From assembly GCF_039555335.1 (NCBI RefSeq), contig NW_027305510.1:496001-560000 (forward strand): a stretch of 64,000 nucleotides of DNA, read 5' to 3'. The notes below the pieces were generated by a model that was given only the letters and a program-made list of their open reading frames with translations, ran no database searches and was not told the origin of the DNA. Origin of the DNA: Amphiura filiformis. Taxonomy: Eukaryota; Echinodermata; Ophiuroidea; Amphilepidida; Amphiuridae. This document shows, piece by piece, positions 36,009-47,469 of this stretch; the first letter of the stretch is position 1, and each line of letters starts with the position of its first letter. Made by a program: the position numbers and the translations under genes.

Positions 36009-37108
36009 CTTGACAGAAACAGACCTTAGCAATTTTGCAAATTGCTAAGGAAAAAGTACTGTCGAAACAAATGCATAAAAATCTTAAATATCAGAGCGGC
36101 CAGCATCCCACAGGGGCAAGACTTCTCACGGTGGATATGATATGGTGTCAAGAAGACTTGCTTCGATCAATGATCTAATTTCAAGCCATTGATTTATATG
36201 GAAAAGATACTAAATATTATACTTCTAAGTTCTAAATGATAATCTCCTCTCATACCATTAATCACATTAAATAAAACATTTACATGTACACAAAATATAC
36301 AAAATTTACCAAGCGCGAAAGACCCTGACCGCGAAAGACGGGTGACCGCTAGTATTTATGAATTATAGAATGGATGGAATTATAACTCTCATTTTTGAGA
36401 TTCGTGTTCAAGTTCAAGATTGAAAAAAACACCAGAATTTACAAGGGCACGTCTCGCAGATCTACTCACAGAATGGTTTTTCTGAGATAAATACGCACGA
36501 AGCGCGCGGCAATTTGGCATTTTGATACTAAAAATGGGGATAATTTAGGGTCTAAAATAGACCAAAATGAAGATGCAAATCATAAGTTTTGTCACAATAC
36601 ATCTGTCGACTGAGCAGGGGAGGGGACTGACTTGCCACCTGCCATATGGCTAATGTGCTGATGAACAGTGGCGTAGATTTCTTTATGACAAGAGGTGGTT
36701 AGAACAATTTCTTGAAGTATTATGTGAATCCAGCACCTTTTGGTGAGAGAATAAGTTTATGACACAAATGCGTGCGAAGCGCACAAAAATGTTGCCATAT
36801 TGAAGCTAAACTCAAAATATGGTGCAGGAATAGATTCGCGCGAAGCGCGCAAAAATTGACATTTTTGTGGCTAAAATGGCCAAATATGAGGTAAATATTG
36901 TAGTGAATCATAATCATAGTGAATAATTTAATATTAAATTTCACCTGACCCCCCCTATCAGGAAAAATAAAATCACATAACCCCCCCTGTTTGTCAAAGT
37001 GAAAATCACATAGCCCCCCCTACATTTTTCCCGGCCCCCCCTCCCCTGTAAATAATGAGCGGTCCCTAAGGATAATTTTTTCATCCTTTTCCAAATCCTA
37101 GATAAATG

Positions 37109-37883
37109 GTAGGGGTAACTTGGGGCAAATTGGGACACAGGGTAATTTGGGACAGTGATTTCGGAAATACTTTTATACCTTAAAATAGTCACATTTTGCC
37201 CATTTTTGTATCTTATTAACTTTGATATAATGTCTATTTATATTTCAAACCGTTTAAAAGTACCATTCTTCATTAAACAGGAACTTCTGAGGGCCGTAAG
37301 CAACACATCAAAATAAGTATTCCATTTTTTGTCATGTCTAAGCAGAGGTCACGACTTGTGGCTCAATATCTGAATCAATGGTCCGGATTAGTGTTTCTCA
37401 AATTAAAAAATAACTTCTAAGCTACCCTTTCAATTAAATAAGACAAAAATTGTACCTTTTTTCTTCGAAAATTAGAAAAGCTTTCTTTTAGAAATATGCC
37501 AAATTGGGGTAAAATGGGACGCCATTGATTTACTGTGTGCTAACTCAAACAGCATTTTGCCCCAACAAAAAAAATCCCATAGTAAATCAATGGCGTCCCA
37601 TTTTACCCCAGCTGTCCCATTTTACCCCAGCCTCTGTTACAGAAAAATCTTGCAGTGGGGTAAAATGGGACGCCTTAAAGACACATTAATAAAATAATGA
37701 AGCCGGAAGCCGACCGGCACCAATTTTTGTGAAACGTAAGTCTACTAGACTCTTGGCGATGTACATTTTGTTTTGTAGTGGTCACTTGTCGCAAGTTGCC
37801 GGGTATTAGTATTCATAGCCGAGTAAAATCTGGTGGGGCAAAATGGGACATTAGGTGGACCAATTTGCCCCACTTCCCCCTAC
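37109..37883. mobile_element. 775 bp TIR element with GTAGGGG...GGGGCAAATTGG ends
   Basis: The left GTAGGGGTAACTTGGGGCAA pairs with the inverse of GTAGGGGGAAGTGGGGCAAA. The interior has GGGGTAAAATGGGACGCC several times in both orientations and an inner hairpin around 37505-37612 (CGCCATTGATTTACTGTG versus its inverse). Non-coding. Confidence 0.75.
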
Positions 37884-38550
37884 GTTGTTGAGAGTGCGTT
37901 AATAAGCATGCTTACAACCTTTAATGCCCCCTTCGGACTAAACCCCGGGGACTAAACCCTATAGGATCATATGGGGGACACCCTTGGGACACCCTATAGG
38001 ATGGGGGGGTAAACATGCTCCAATTAAATCCACTCACTGAAACATATCAAATTATTTCTCTGGTCCCTAAGAACCACACCAATATAATGTGCGCGTAAAG
38101 ACATGTATGAGATAATGAGGCTCAACAGGTCTCACGTTCAATTTTAAAGGGTGAAAAGTAAACTTGCTTCGATTTTCGTAAAATGAAGGAGGCAAATTGT
38201 GGACAGTAAAATAATAGTTTGCATTATCTGTGATCACGGCACGGTGAAGTTCAAAAGATAGATGGTAAATAAATACAAAGCCCATTGAATCCAGTTGAAT
38301 CCTAATGATCTTTTAAATCTTCGCTTTGTAACATAGGCCTACTAACCAAATGTTGCAGATAGTGCAAACTGTTCTTCTTCTGAAACTTTTACTTTTGACC
38401 CATATCAGTACAACAAGGCCTTTTGTGTCCCAATGACTTCGTAATTGGGCTTACTTGTAGGTTGCAGCCAGTCTTGTGACGTCCGAGTCTGTTTTGTGTG
38501 GATTGGATGCATTGTAGGCCTATGTGGTTTTATTCAACTTCATTTCATTT
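37884..38550. other. Non-coding; nothing recognised
   Basis: Includes a short CCCTATAGGAT/ATCCTATAGGG-like palindromic patch near 37955-38005. No supported gene. Confidence 0.4.
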
Positions 38551-38555
38551 TATTA

Positions 38556-38692
38556 ATATTTTATTTTATTCTATTTTATTTTATTTTATTTTATTTTATT
38601 TTATTTTATTTTATTTTATTTTATTTTATTTTATTTTATTTTATTTTATTTTATTTTATTTTATTTTATTTTATTTTATTTTATTTTATATT
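38556..38692. repeat. TTTTA pentanucleotide microsatellite
   Basis: About 27 copies of TTTTA/ATTTT. The long frames rich in Phe/Ile/Leu/Tyr over it are artefacts. Confidence 0.97.
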
Positions 38693-41125
38693 GATCAATT
38701 TTACACTGCTAATTTAAAGCTTCGATATACTTACGGTTTTTATGCCATTAAAATTGCTGGTATCAATGATATTTGAACTGACATATTTTTTTTTCTCTGC
38801 TACTTTATTAACATTAGAAAAGGCCTCTATTTTGCCTCCCGGATTTTGCCTAATGCCAATTTTTGTTTGACATGAACATGGTGAACTTGAACATGAACTG
38901 AACTTTTTGCACGTCCTACACATCCCTCCAAAATCATGGTACGTTCCAAAACCAAGCCCCTAAATCTGCCCACAAAATTGGCCAATAACGTACCAATATT
39001 GCCTAATGAATATTAATATTATGAATATTCATATTTTTGCCCTACGTGTACGGAAGTCATGGGGTCATGGACTGGTCACATGGAATAAATACACACGGAT
39101 TTTGCAATCGTCCTCTTTGCTTGTCAAGTCGTACGAGAGATAACACGCACGTGTAAGTACCGGCTGTTTTGTTTACATTTTTATGGAAACTGTATTGATC
39201 CTGTAGAATTAAGTAAGTACATTTGAAGCTGCAGATGGTATTTAGAGTCAAGAAATATAGCAATGAAGAATATTATAGCATGGAAAAATACTCTGCAAAC
39301 GTCGGCGTACAGTCAATATGCGTAGCATGCACGGGAGCATGCATGTTCAAGATGTCGTGTCAACTGTCAGTGACAGTGACTGTCGTAGTGTCGAAAAACA
39401 TGCTCAGTCATTGCATCATAATTCTGTATCTGCTATGATATTATGATCATGGCTATACAAGCTGGGTATACAGGTACCACAGCAGACACAGACGTGATCG
39501 ACATTATAAATTATGTCCATGTGAGCTTAAAACTTTTAAAAAGCAGTATATATGTAAATTGGAATATATCCTATTTTTGAATTTAAGTTAATTTAGTTTT
39601 CATTGATCACATTGTTCTATTTGACTTAGTACACATTGTACAGGTATCTATACAGTGATTTTGTTATTTTGGGTGGATCACCGTATAGGCATTTTACATT
39701 GAAAATACATGTCGCCCATGCACCATGCAATTGAATAGCAGAGCGGTACTGCATATGTGTATCACACAAGACTATAGCGTAATGTACGAAAACTCATTTT
39801 TGTGCACAAAATTTTAGGCCTATAACAAAATGTATATTTTGTACAATTGTACAGCTATCGTTTCTACCCTATGTCTATGACGTATAAAAGTTACCTGTTA
39901 TCAAAGTGTCAGCAGAAAACTGGTCATCGAAAGTATCTTTGTCTTTGATGCTGAAAACTAAGGATATTCACATAGGGACAGGCCGAAAACCTTACCTCGA
40001 TCGTAAAATCCAGCCCATTCATTAAATTCATTATGTAAATGTCAGTGATTGTGTTCATGTATTGTTCCTGCACCTACGAAAGCAATTGTCAAGCTGATTT
40101 TATACTTGATAGCCTAAAAAACGTGGCGCACATATCATAGAATCTGGACGTCGATACCAATTGGTCCTGTCCAGTACTCTTTGTATATACCTTTGGGAAT
40201 TGACGCAAATTTTAAGGTATTAAGCAGTCGTACCTCTAGAAAGGATAAAATTCAAATGGTCGCATGTCATGAACTGGGCATAAAAAGTGTTACACACACT
40301 AAAATGTCAAAAATCACACCGATTTGTATTCAACTGAACCTAACTTTTTATTTTGTACATATCATGTATAGGAAAGTATACATTTTTAGGAAGTCTACAT
40401 TACAAGGATCTCATATGTGGCAAAAACAAAGTCAATATTCAGGGTGGGTAAAATTTATATAGGGTGTAACATAATAATAATTTTAAAATAAATGCAATTT
40501 GTTACACCCTGGTAATTTTTTCCCCATTGATGAATAAGTAAAACAGATATTGATCTAGAAGGATGTAACCATGGCCTTTCATTTAAAAAAAAAATCTGGG
40601 GGCTGATTTCATTGTGGTTCGAACATACAGGGTGGTCAAAATTGTGTATTTTTACCAGGTAAAAAACAAGTTTTCACGCTATATAGTCCCTTGAAAGACC
40701 TGTTTATCTGATGTGTGATTATTTACCATCTAGATAAGTTTAAAAAAATAACATTTGCTTAAAGGTCCGTAACCCGATCGACAGCATCATCCCCGATTTT
40801 TTCATTGTTGATGAGGTTTTGGTATCACATAATAGATACTATTTTTCTCATTACTATCCTGAAATTTGACGCTCCAAGTCGATGTATTTCGGAGAAATCA
40901 TGAAACACAGCGGCTTTTACAGGTATACCAGTTTGTAAACAATGGTAAATACTTTGATTTCTGGGCGGGAATTATGAGCGAAATAGCTCGTAATATCAGT
41001 CGCCTCAACAGCTACTTTGGTTTCGCGTCATACACATTCTGTGAAAAAGCGAACCACACTAACTGCTGAGGAGACGCGTCTAGACGTGTGCCGTATTTAA
41101 TTATAAAATTTCCACGATGGAGGCA
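38693..41125. other. Non-coding; a small GTTACACCCT hairpin near 40456-40512
   Basis: No supported coding frame. AGGGTGTAACA and TGTTACACCCT face each other across ~35 bases near 40459-40510 and may be a tiny MITE. A CpG-containing stretch near 39045-39160 ends in GTGTAAGTACC, which could be a 5' exon donor, but nothing else supports it. Confidence 0.35.
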
Positions 41126-41126
41126 G

Positions 41127-41203
41127 CGGGCGATTAGCTCAGTCGGTTAGCGCGCTTCATGTTTCTACCCAAGAGGTAACGGTTCAAAATCTGGTGTCTG
41201 AAT
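41127..41203 (+). ncRNA. tRNA-like sequence (pseudo-tRNA or SINE head)
   Basis: GGGCGATTAGCTCAGTCGGT contains a perfect A box (TAGCTCAGTCGG). About 40 bases later GGTTCAAAATC stands where a B box (GGTTCGAATCC) belongs. The acceptor and T stems do not pair properly and no convincing anticodon arm forms, so it is not a working tRNA. The T run just downstream would terminate polymerase III. Probably a tRNA-derived SINE head or a tRNA pseudogene. Confidence 0.5.
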
Positions 41204-42134
41204 GTTTTTTTTTTTCCTCTCCATTTTTAACCCAAACTTTTTTATATTCATTTGAAATGTACATATTGCAAGGGAAATATATTTTGTTTCCTTTTTTCTG
41301 AAACGTACGAAAAAAAAAATATTTTTCGTTCAATACGGGCCGGGCATTGATTGTACAGCATGTCAGCATTAAATTAAGTCATCTGAACGGAAATGGTTGT
41401 TGTTGCTTGCCTACCCAGAATGCAATTCACGTATACCAAGGTATTGGATTGCAAATTTGGCTATTTATTCACATTTACGCCGAAAATGCTCTCGTTTTTT
41501 CACAAAGCAGCATAAAGGGGGCGATATTTGATATTATTATGTAATTTTAAAGACAATCCATATCCAAAACCAATAGGGTTACCCCCCTTTAAGTTTCCTT
41601 CTGCTTTGTAGAGCTAGTATTGAGAATACAGGGTGATCCATTAAGCGGAGATGATTTTTGTTGTGCGATGACCAAAAAATCCATCTTCTTCATAATACAT
41701 TGGATTTTGTTGTGTGGTGATAAACAACACATATTAATCTTGTTTTATATTAATCATTTCTGCTCTATTTGGTTATCAATGTTCCAAAACCTAGAAAGGA
41801 AGTATGAACAACGTACACAAAACCCCCACAGAAAATGGGTCAAAATGTAGTTAATTAACAGTCAATTAATTAATTAATAGGTTGCATAACATTCAAAACT
41901 GTTTATATCATTCATAGATCTAGTATCAAGAATACTATGTATGAAATTTGTGGTTCATGCTACTTGTACTTTTCTAAATACAGCATTTCAAAGTTGCTTC
42001 CTTTTTTTCTTTTTGTGTGTAATTCCTATGGTGTGCGACGTCCTCCCATGCGACGTCCTCCGATCCCCCGCAACCCACTCGGACATTTTGACCCCCAACT
42101 TCTTGTTACTAATCCAAATGAGCTATAAATGGTC
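41204..42134. other. Non-coding; nothing recognised
   Basis: No supported gene. AATTAATTAATTAA low complexity near 41850-41880. Confidence 0.35.
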
Positions 42135-42138
42135 TTAA

Positions 42139-43052
42139 GGTAGTATGAACGGCTACGGTGTCATGCTCAGATTTGCTTGAAAATGATACAGAATGTGGAG
42201 ATGGGTGAGAAAAACTCGCCTGCCAATTTTTAATTTTTTCCAAAAGAGCGTTTTTGACTTATGTAATTTTTGGTGTTTGGAAAACCCCATAGACTTTGCA
42301 CACGGCATGTTTTTGGCATGTTGCCAAGTTCTTCAAATCAGCTTCATTTTTTAAAACAAGTACCGGTAATTTGTTTAAATGTGATTTTCTCTCCTTTATA
42401 CCTACTGCATAAATCTGGTTTTTAATTTATTTTATTGCAAAAATGCTACTTAATAAAGGACAGTAATTTTTTCCAAGATATTGGCCTTAACAAAGGAGAT
42501 ATAAAATGGTAATGTTAGTACTTTTTTCAATTTTCTTGACTTTTTCTAGAAACACTAAATTACCTAAATTCAAGAATTTTTTTTGGAGCTAACTATAGGT
42601 CCAATTTCAACAAACAAGGTGTCATATGAAAGGTAATCAAATTTAGAAAATTCTCTCGCCAGCTTTTTTTAATTAAGTGTTTCTATTTTAAGTTATAGGT
42701 GTTTCTAATTTTCCCTAAAATCAAAAATTTAAAAATGATTTTTCTAAAAAATAAACACTTTATCCAAAAAAGCTGGCGAGAGAATTTCGATATTAAGCTA
42801 ATACACCATCCCTGAAAGTTTGGAAACCATAGCACACTCCATGTAGGCAAAAAAAAATTATAATGTGGGAAAATTTAGGTAATTTTCAAAAAATAAAGAA
42901 ATACATAAGAAATAGTAAAATTTTTATGAAACTCTAAAAATAGGTGGAGTGAAGACTTTTCTTTAGTTTGTTCTAAGTTTTAAATTAATACGAAATTCCA
43001 ATTTACTGTTGTGGCTATTTTGCTGCAAGCTTGATTAGCCGTTCATACTACC
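42139..43052. mobile_element. 914 bp TIR element, GGTAGTATGAACGGC ends, TTAA flanks
   Basis: GGTAGTATGAACGGCTA at the left and its exact inverse at the right, with TTAA flanking both ends (42135-42138 and 43053-43056). TTAA targeting is the piggyBac signature, so a non-autonomous piggyBac-like element is inferred. Internal AAAGCTGGCGAGAGAATTT and its inverse form a further hairpin. Non-coding. Confidence 0.8.
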
Positions 43053-44140
43053 TTAAATGAAGGGGGAGATCAATAGCAACAAAATGACACCAAATTTACT
43101 TCTTTAGGGGATGTAATTCTGAAATTAATTGAGACTGAACAATAAAAAACCTATTCACATGTAACAAATCCCCCATATTTGATAGCCCAGTTCACGACAT
43201 GCGACCAAATTGAGAAAATATTCTAGGTATGACTTGTACTACATTTGACTCGAGCCAAACAAATGAGGTACCGGTACTAAAACCTGTTCCCTCAATCGGT
43301 CATCATGATTATCATGACTGAGGCGTAGCGTCGCGATAGACACCCATGATGAAGGATGTTTCTCACTAATTTCATCGCCTACAACAAACTATACATTTTT
43401 GGAATCCTCATGACCATACGAGTATTTTGATATATTAATTGACACAATTGGAGCATACTGAAAATTTGACCCCCATGTGACCTTGATTGACCCCTCCCCG
43501 GAATGGCCAGAAGTTTCAGGAGGTGAGCCCGAGCTAAATTTATTCAGAATCAATAAAAGATCCCAAAATGATCTCAAACTTTTGTTCTATGATTTGGTCA
43601 TGGGGTCTGCAGGCTGGTCCTGTACTATAATTAACTTAAAATATGAGGGGTCAACCATGTCTGTAGGACAAAACTTTTTTTCCAAATTCTGTGACCATCA
43701 TCGACTGTACCTTTATAAATAATGAATTACTGTACAAAAACAAGTAATGCAGTATTTTTCAGCACGGCGATCCATTTTACACAAAAGTGATTTTATTTGA
43801 AAAAATCTTATTACTATCACTGTACATGATAACTTTTGTATCAAGGTATAGGGCCTACCAATTGACAGTTTTTGACTTTCTCGTAAAGTTTCTGGTGTCC
43901 AAATTTCAAGTTTTTGTACTTTCCTATGGGGGATTACACAGAAGCCATTTACATGTATATGGTCACAAGTTGGGTGTTGAAGGAGCCCTCTATGATAGGC
44001 AATATGGGCTTACCTATCTTATGGGTACAACTGACGGCCCAGATTTTAAACATGATTTTTTTTTAAAACATTAAAAAAAATATATATAGTTGTACTTTTT
44101 GTGTTAGTTGACTTTTGGTTTGCAATAGTCGTTTTTTAAT
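43053..44140. other. Non-coding; nothing recognised
   Basis: Short frames only. I see no splice or family support. Confidence 0.35.
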
Positions 44141-44148
44141 GCATGACT

Positions 44149-44363
44149 CAGACCTTCATTTTTGAGGAGCTCAATTGAGCCGGAGCTCCTAGATAGCTCT
44201 CCTGAACAGTATTTCAGGAGCTCAATTTATTGAGCTTCTCACTTCTTGAAAATCCTACATGGTTTAATATTGATATTATATAATTGAGCTCCTTGTCAAG
44301 CTCCTCAGTACACATAGGAGAGTGACTAACTGAGCTCCTGCTATTTTCAGAAATGAAGGCCTG
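44149..44363. mobile_element. hAT-like MITE, CAG(A/G)CCTTCATTT ends
   Basis: CAGACCTTCATTTTTGA at the left pairs with the inverse of CAGGCCTTCATTTCTGA. ATGACT flanks both sides (44143-44148 and 44364-44369), a duplication of six to seven bases and close to the hAT 8 bp. The interior repeats GAGCTC-containing words such as GGAGCTCAATT in both orientations. 215 bp. Confidence 0.7.
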
Positions 44364-44739
44364 ATGACTACAAGTCAACCTGTCACTAAATACTGGGTAA
44401 TTGTATATCCCCAAAGATGACACAGTTCCAGCATTTATATGTCAAAGCTTTCTTAGAAACCTATTTCAGAAATTACATGAGGGCCAGGGGGGCTGCCAAA
44501 ACTGTGTTGCGTAATAATGAGTAAGTACCTTAGTAACATGAGAACACAGAGTAGAACAAAGTTTTGAGATTATTTTGCATAACTTGTTGCTCACTTTTCT
44601 GATCATATCACTTATTTCTGTTCAATGATATTCTGGTGTCAGTAAAGTTTTACCACTTTGTAATAAGATTTGACCCCTATGGCCCACTCTGAAAGTGTGT
44701 GTTTGTTTGTATACATTGGGATTTGTGTGTTTGTATTCA

Positions 44740-45175
44740 AACATTTCAAATATTGGGAAATCCTCAATACTCTGTTCTGGATGCAATAACGTCTCAATCT
44801 GTCTTTATTTCATCATGAGACTTTTTCTTTCTCTCATTGCAGAATCAAAAAGTAAAATGAAGTTCAAAGATATTGGGGATTAAACATACCGTATTGGGGA
44901 ATCCCCAATACTTTGCTCTGAATGCAATATTATGTCTCTTCCGTCTCTAATTTCATCAGACATTTTCTTTCTCATTGCATGATCACAAGATGTTCAAACA
45001 TATTGGGAAATCCCCAATAATAGTTGGTTGGTGCAATAAAAACTTTGCTCTGAATGCAATATTATGTCTCTTCCGTCTCTAATTTCATCAGACATTTTCT
45101 TTCTCATTGCATGATCACAAGATGTTCAAACATATTGGGAAATCCCCAATAATAGTTGGTTGGTGCAATAAAAAA
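44740..45175. repeat. Three tandem ~132 bp units
   Basis: The last two units (44909-45040 and 45041-45172) are nearly identical, with ACTTTGCTCTGAATGCAATA, TCATCAGACATTTTC, GATCACAAGATGTTC and ATTGGGAAATCCCCAATA. The first (about 44745-44885) is diverged. The age difference shows a recent duplication added to an older one. Confidence 0.9.
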
Positions 45176-45393
45176 AAGAACTTTCTCTATCCTCTTGCAT
45201 TGTTTACATTTTAGTGTACTGATTACTTTAGTACTCACTCTTGGCCATAAACCCATGTATATACAATGTGTGTTGACCTGGCAGAACCATGTCCCTGCCT
45301 GCTGAACACATCTGTAATGGTCTGTGGTTCCAATAAAATATTAAACTTAGGGAATGGTGCAATGATAACTTGGGATCTATACCGACTGACTGA

Positions 45394-45652
45394 CAGGGCT
45401 GTCAAATCTCACGCATGGGCCGTGAGTCTCACGCACTGGTCACTTTCTCACGGTCTCACGCCAAGGTAGTATAATCTCACGCAAAAAGCTGGAAAATCTC
45501 ACGCATCGTCATGAATAATTTGTTGCTCCCCGCTTTTCACATTATCGAGCACCGTGGCTCAAAATATCATGGTACAAAATGATCACTGAAGTCGGCAAAT
45601 CCCGGTACGCCTCTGTCTCACGCCAAGCAATTCCAAAAAGTTGACAGCCCTG
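45394..45652. mobile_element. hAT-type MITE, CAGGGCTGTCAA ends, perfect 8-bp duplication
   Basis: CAGGGCTGTCAA and the inverse TTGACAGCCCTG bound 259 bp. CTGACTGA flanks both ends (45386-45393 and 45653-45660). TCTCACGC recurs about six times inside. Diagnostic for hAT; no transposase. Confidence 0.93.
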
Positions 45653-45660
45653 CTGACTGA

Positions 45661-47469
45661 TAGAGTGGTACTGGTACTAAACATGAAAAATGGGATACAA
45701 TTCATGTTTAGCATGCAGCGCTAGGCGTATGGTATCTAGGCTTAGTTGATATCATATCTCAAAAGCGGACACAGACATTGATAAAAACGTCAGCGTCCTT
45801 GCTTCATGTTCCAACACGCACTCTTCATTTCTTTATCTTTTTTTTTTAATTTCAAAATCCCCCCACTTGTATGCACCATGCTTTAAAAGCAGGAACCTCC
45901 AGTGTTAACATGGATTGTACTATGTTCATGTTGACGTCAATTGGTTGTGAGCTGATCTTTGCTTAAATTGTTTTGATTGGAGGTACGTGTGATACGCCTC
46001 TGACATGCCTCCAGAAACCATATTAAATGTAGGTCACAGTGACTATAGATAACTATACTTTGAACTAGACAGATTAGTAATAGAGTAAATAAAACAGGTT
46101 GTTAATTGCATTAGATGACATTAGGCTGGATTGAAACTTGTTTGATTTCTTGATAGACGGCTGTTTGTTTAGATCCAAAATGTACATCATAGAACATTCT
46201 GGCAGCTTAACAAAATGTAAACAACTAATTAATTGCTTTGATTAAAATGTTTGTTCAATATTGCCCAAGATTTATGATAGATTTTCTATTGTGCAATATT
46301 CTATTCTCTAGCTGCTCATGTCAAATGTATGGAATAGAAGGTATGCAATACAACGTCACTCATAACAGAGTCATTCTCATTTAAAAATAAAATTCTGTCC
46401 TACCTTATGCTTAAGGTACCACGCCACAGGAAAATTTGCATGATAATAAAATAAAACATGTGATAGGTATGAATGGTTGTGGAATCGATCTAGAGACCTG
46501 TCCCTCTGTCATCTTTAGTTATCTTAGGACTGTCCTCCAGCATGGCTGCCATTTCAATTGTTATACTGTTGCAGTTAGTTTATTGCATACACTGCCTCAT
46601 TTCAAATATTTAGTTTTAGTTTTGGTTTTGGTTTTGGTCACGTGGTTTCCTATTGTCCTGCCTAACCACTTGAATCATAAGATATCGAACTCATTGTTTC
46701 TACCTTTTGTTTAAAACCGAACATTTGTGTCAGTCAGTTTCGGTTTTGGTTTCAGTTTCTTATAAGTGGTGTGAGTCGTAAAATTATTTGATTTGAAGTT
46801 ACCTACTCTAAGTATACAAAAGAAATGCAATATTCACGAAGAGAGAAATCGAGCATGGTAATCTACATTGAAAGACGTGGTTTACAAAACCGAATAAGCC
46901 TTGGCTAATTCACCTGTAAAAAATATAGACCATCGAAATATTTGCATTCGACATTACAAAAAGGGCCACTATTGTAATTGTATAGGTGCTATAAAAAAAA
47001 TCGATTCATGTCCTTAATCCCATGTACCAGAATCGATGGAAGGCCATTATATGACCTCTAATAACCTAATGACTTTTACTGAAGTAATTTTTACTGCAAA
47101 AAGTAGAAGATAGAGGGGAAAAGAGATTGTGTGGTGTGTGTGTGTGGGGGGGGGGGGGTGGGTGGAGGGCAAGGGGGATATGGGCCGGGAGAGAGAGAGA
47201 AAAACAGATGAGAGAGAGTATTGGAAGTGAAAGAGAAGGGGAGGAGAGCTCGAGATGAAGATATCGAATGTAGGGGAGGAGGAGGGGAAAGGGGTAATTT
47301 AGGGAAGAGGTGGTTATATAGGGAGGGGAGCCCCCTCTTAAAGAGGTATGGGTTGTGCTTCCCGGGGATAATAAACTTATTCATAATCAAATCATCTCCA
47401 TGCATCGTTTATGTTTCATACAAACAAACAAATCCCCCACCCCGCCCCATCCTTCAATATACGCGCATG
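45661..47469. other. Non-coding; GTTTTG repeats and a GT/GA-rich patch
   Basis: GGTTTT repeats near 46610-46640 and a purine-rich G/A tract from 47105 to 47345 with GT and GA microsatellites. No supported gene. Confidence 0.45.

Larger units (their letters stand above)
32938..37066. mobile_element. 4.1 kb segment bracketed by GGGACCG(T/C)TCATTATTTA ends, TAA duplication
   Basis: GGGACCGTTCATTATTTATA at the left and the inverse of GGGACCGCTCATTATTTACA at the right, each followed inward by AGGGGAGGGGGGG. TAA flanks both ends (32935-32937 and 37067-37069). No transposase frame. Direct repeats of ACATAACCCCCC lie just inside both ends. Either one large element with later insertions, or two half-elements. 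Confidence 0.5.

Noticed and set aside
38445-38776. Frames of ~90 codons rich in Phe, Ile, Leu and Tyr
   Set aside because: They are translations of the TTTTA microsatellite.
39045-39160. Possible non-coding first exon ending at GTGTAAGTACC
   Set aside because: Only a donor-like sequence and some CpGs; no promoter motif or linked acceptor can be shown.
41127-41203. Functional tRNA gene
   Set aside because: The A box is perfect but the B box is altered and the acceptor, anticodon and T stems do not pair.
47091-47405. 104-codon Pro/Ser-rich frame on the minus strand
   Set aside because: Produced by the purine-rich GT/GA low-complexity tract.
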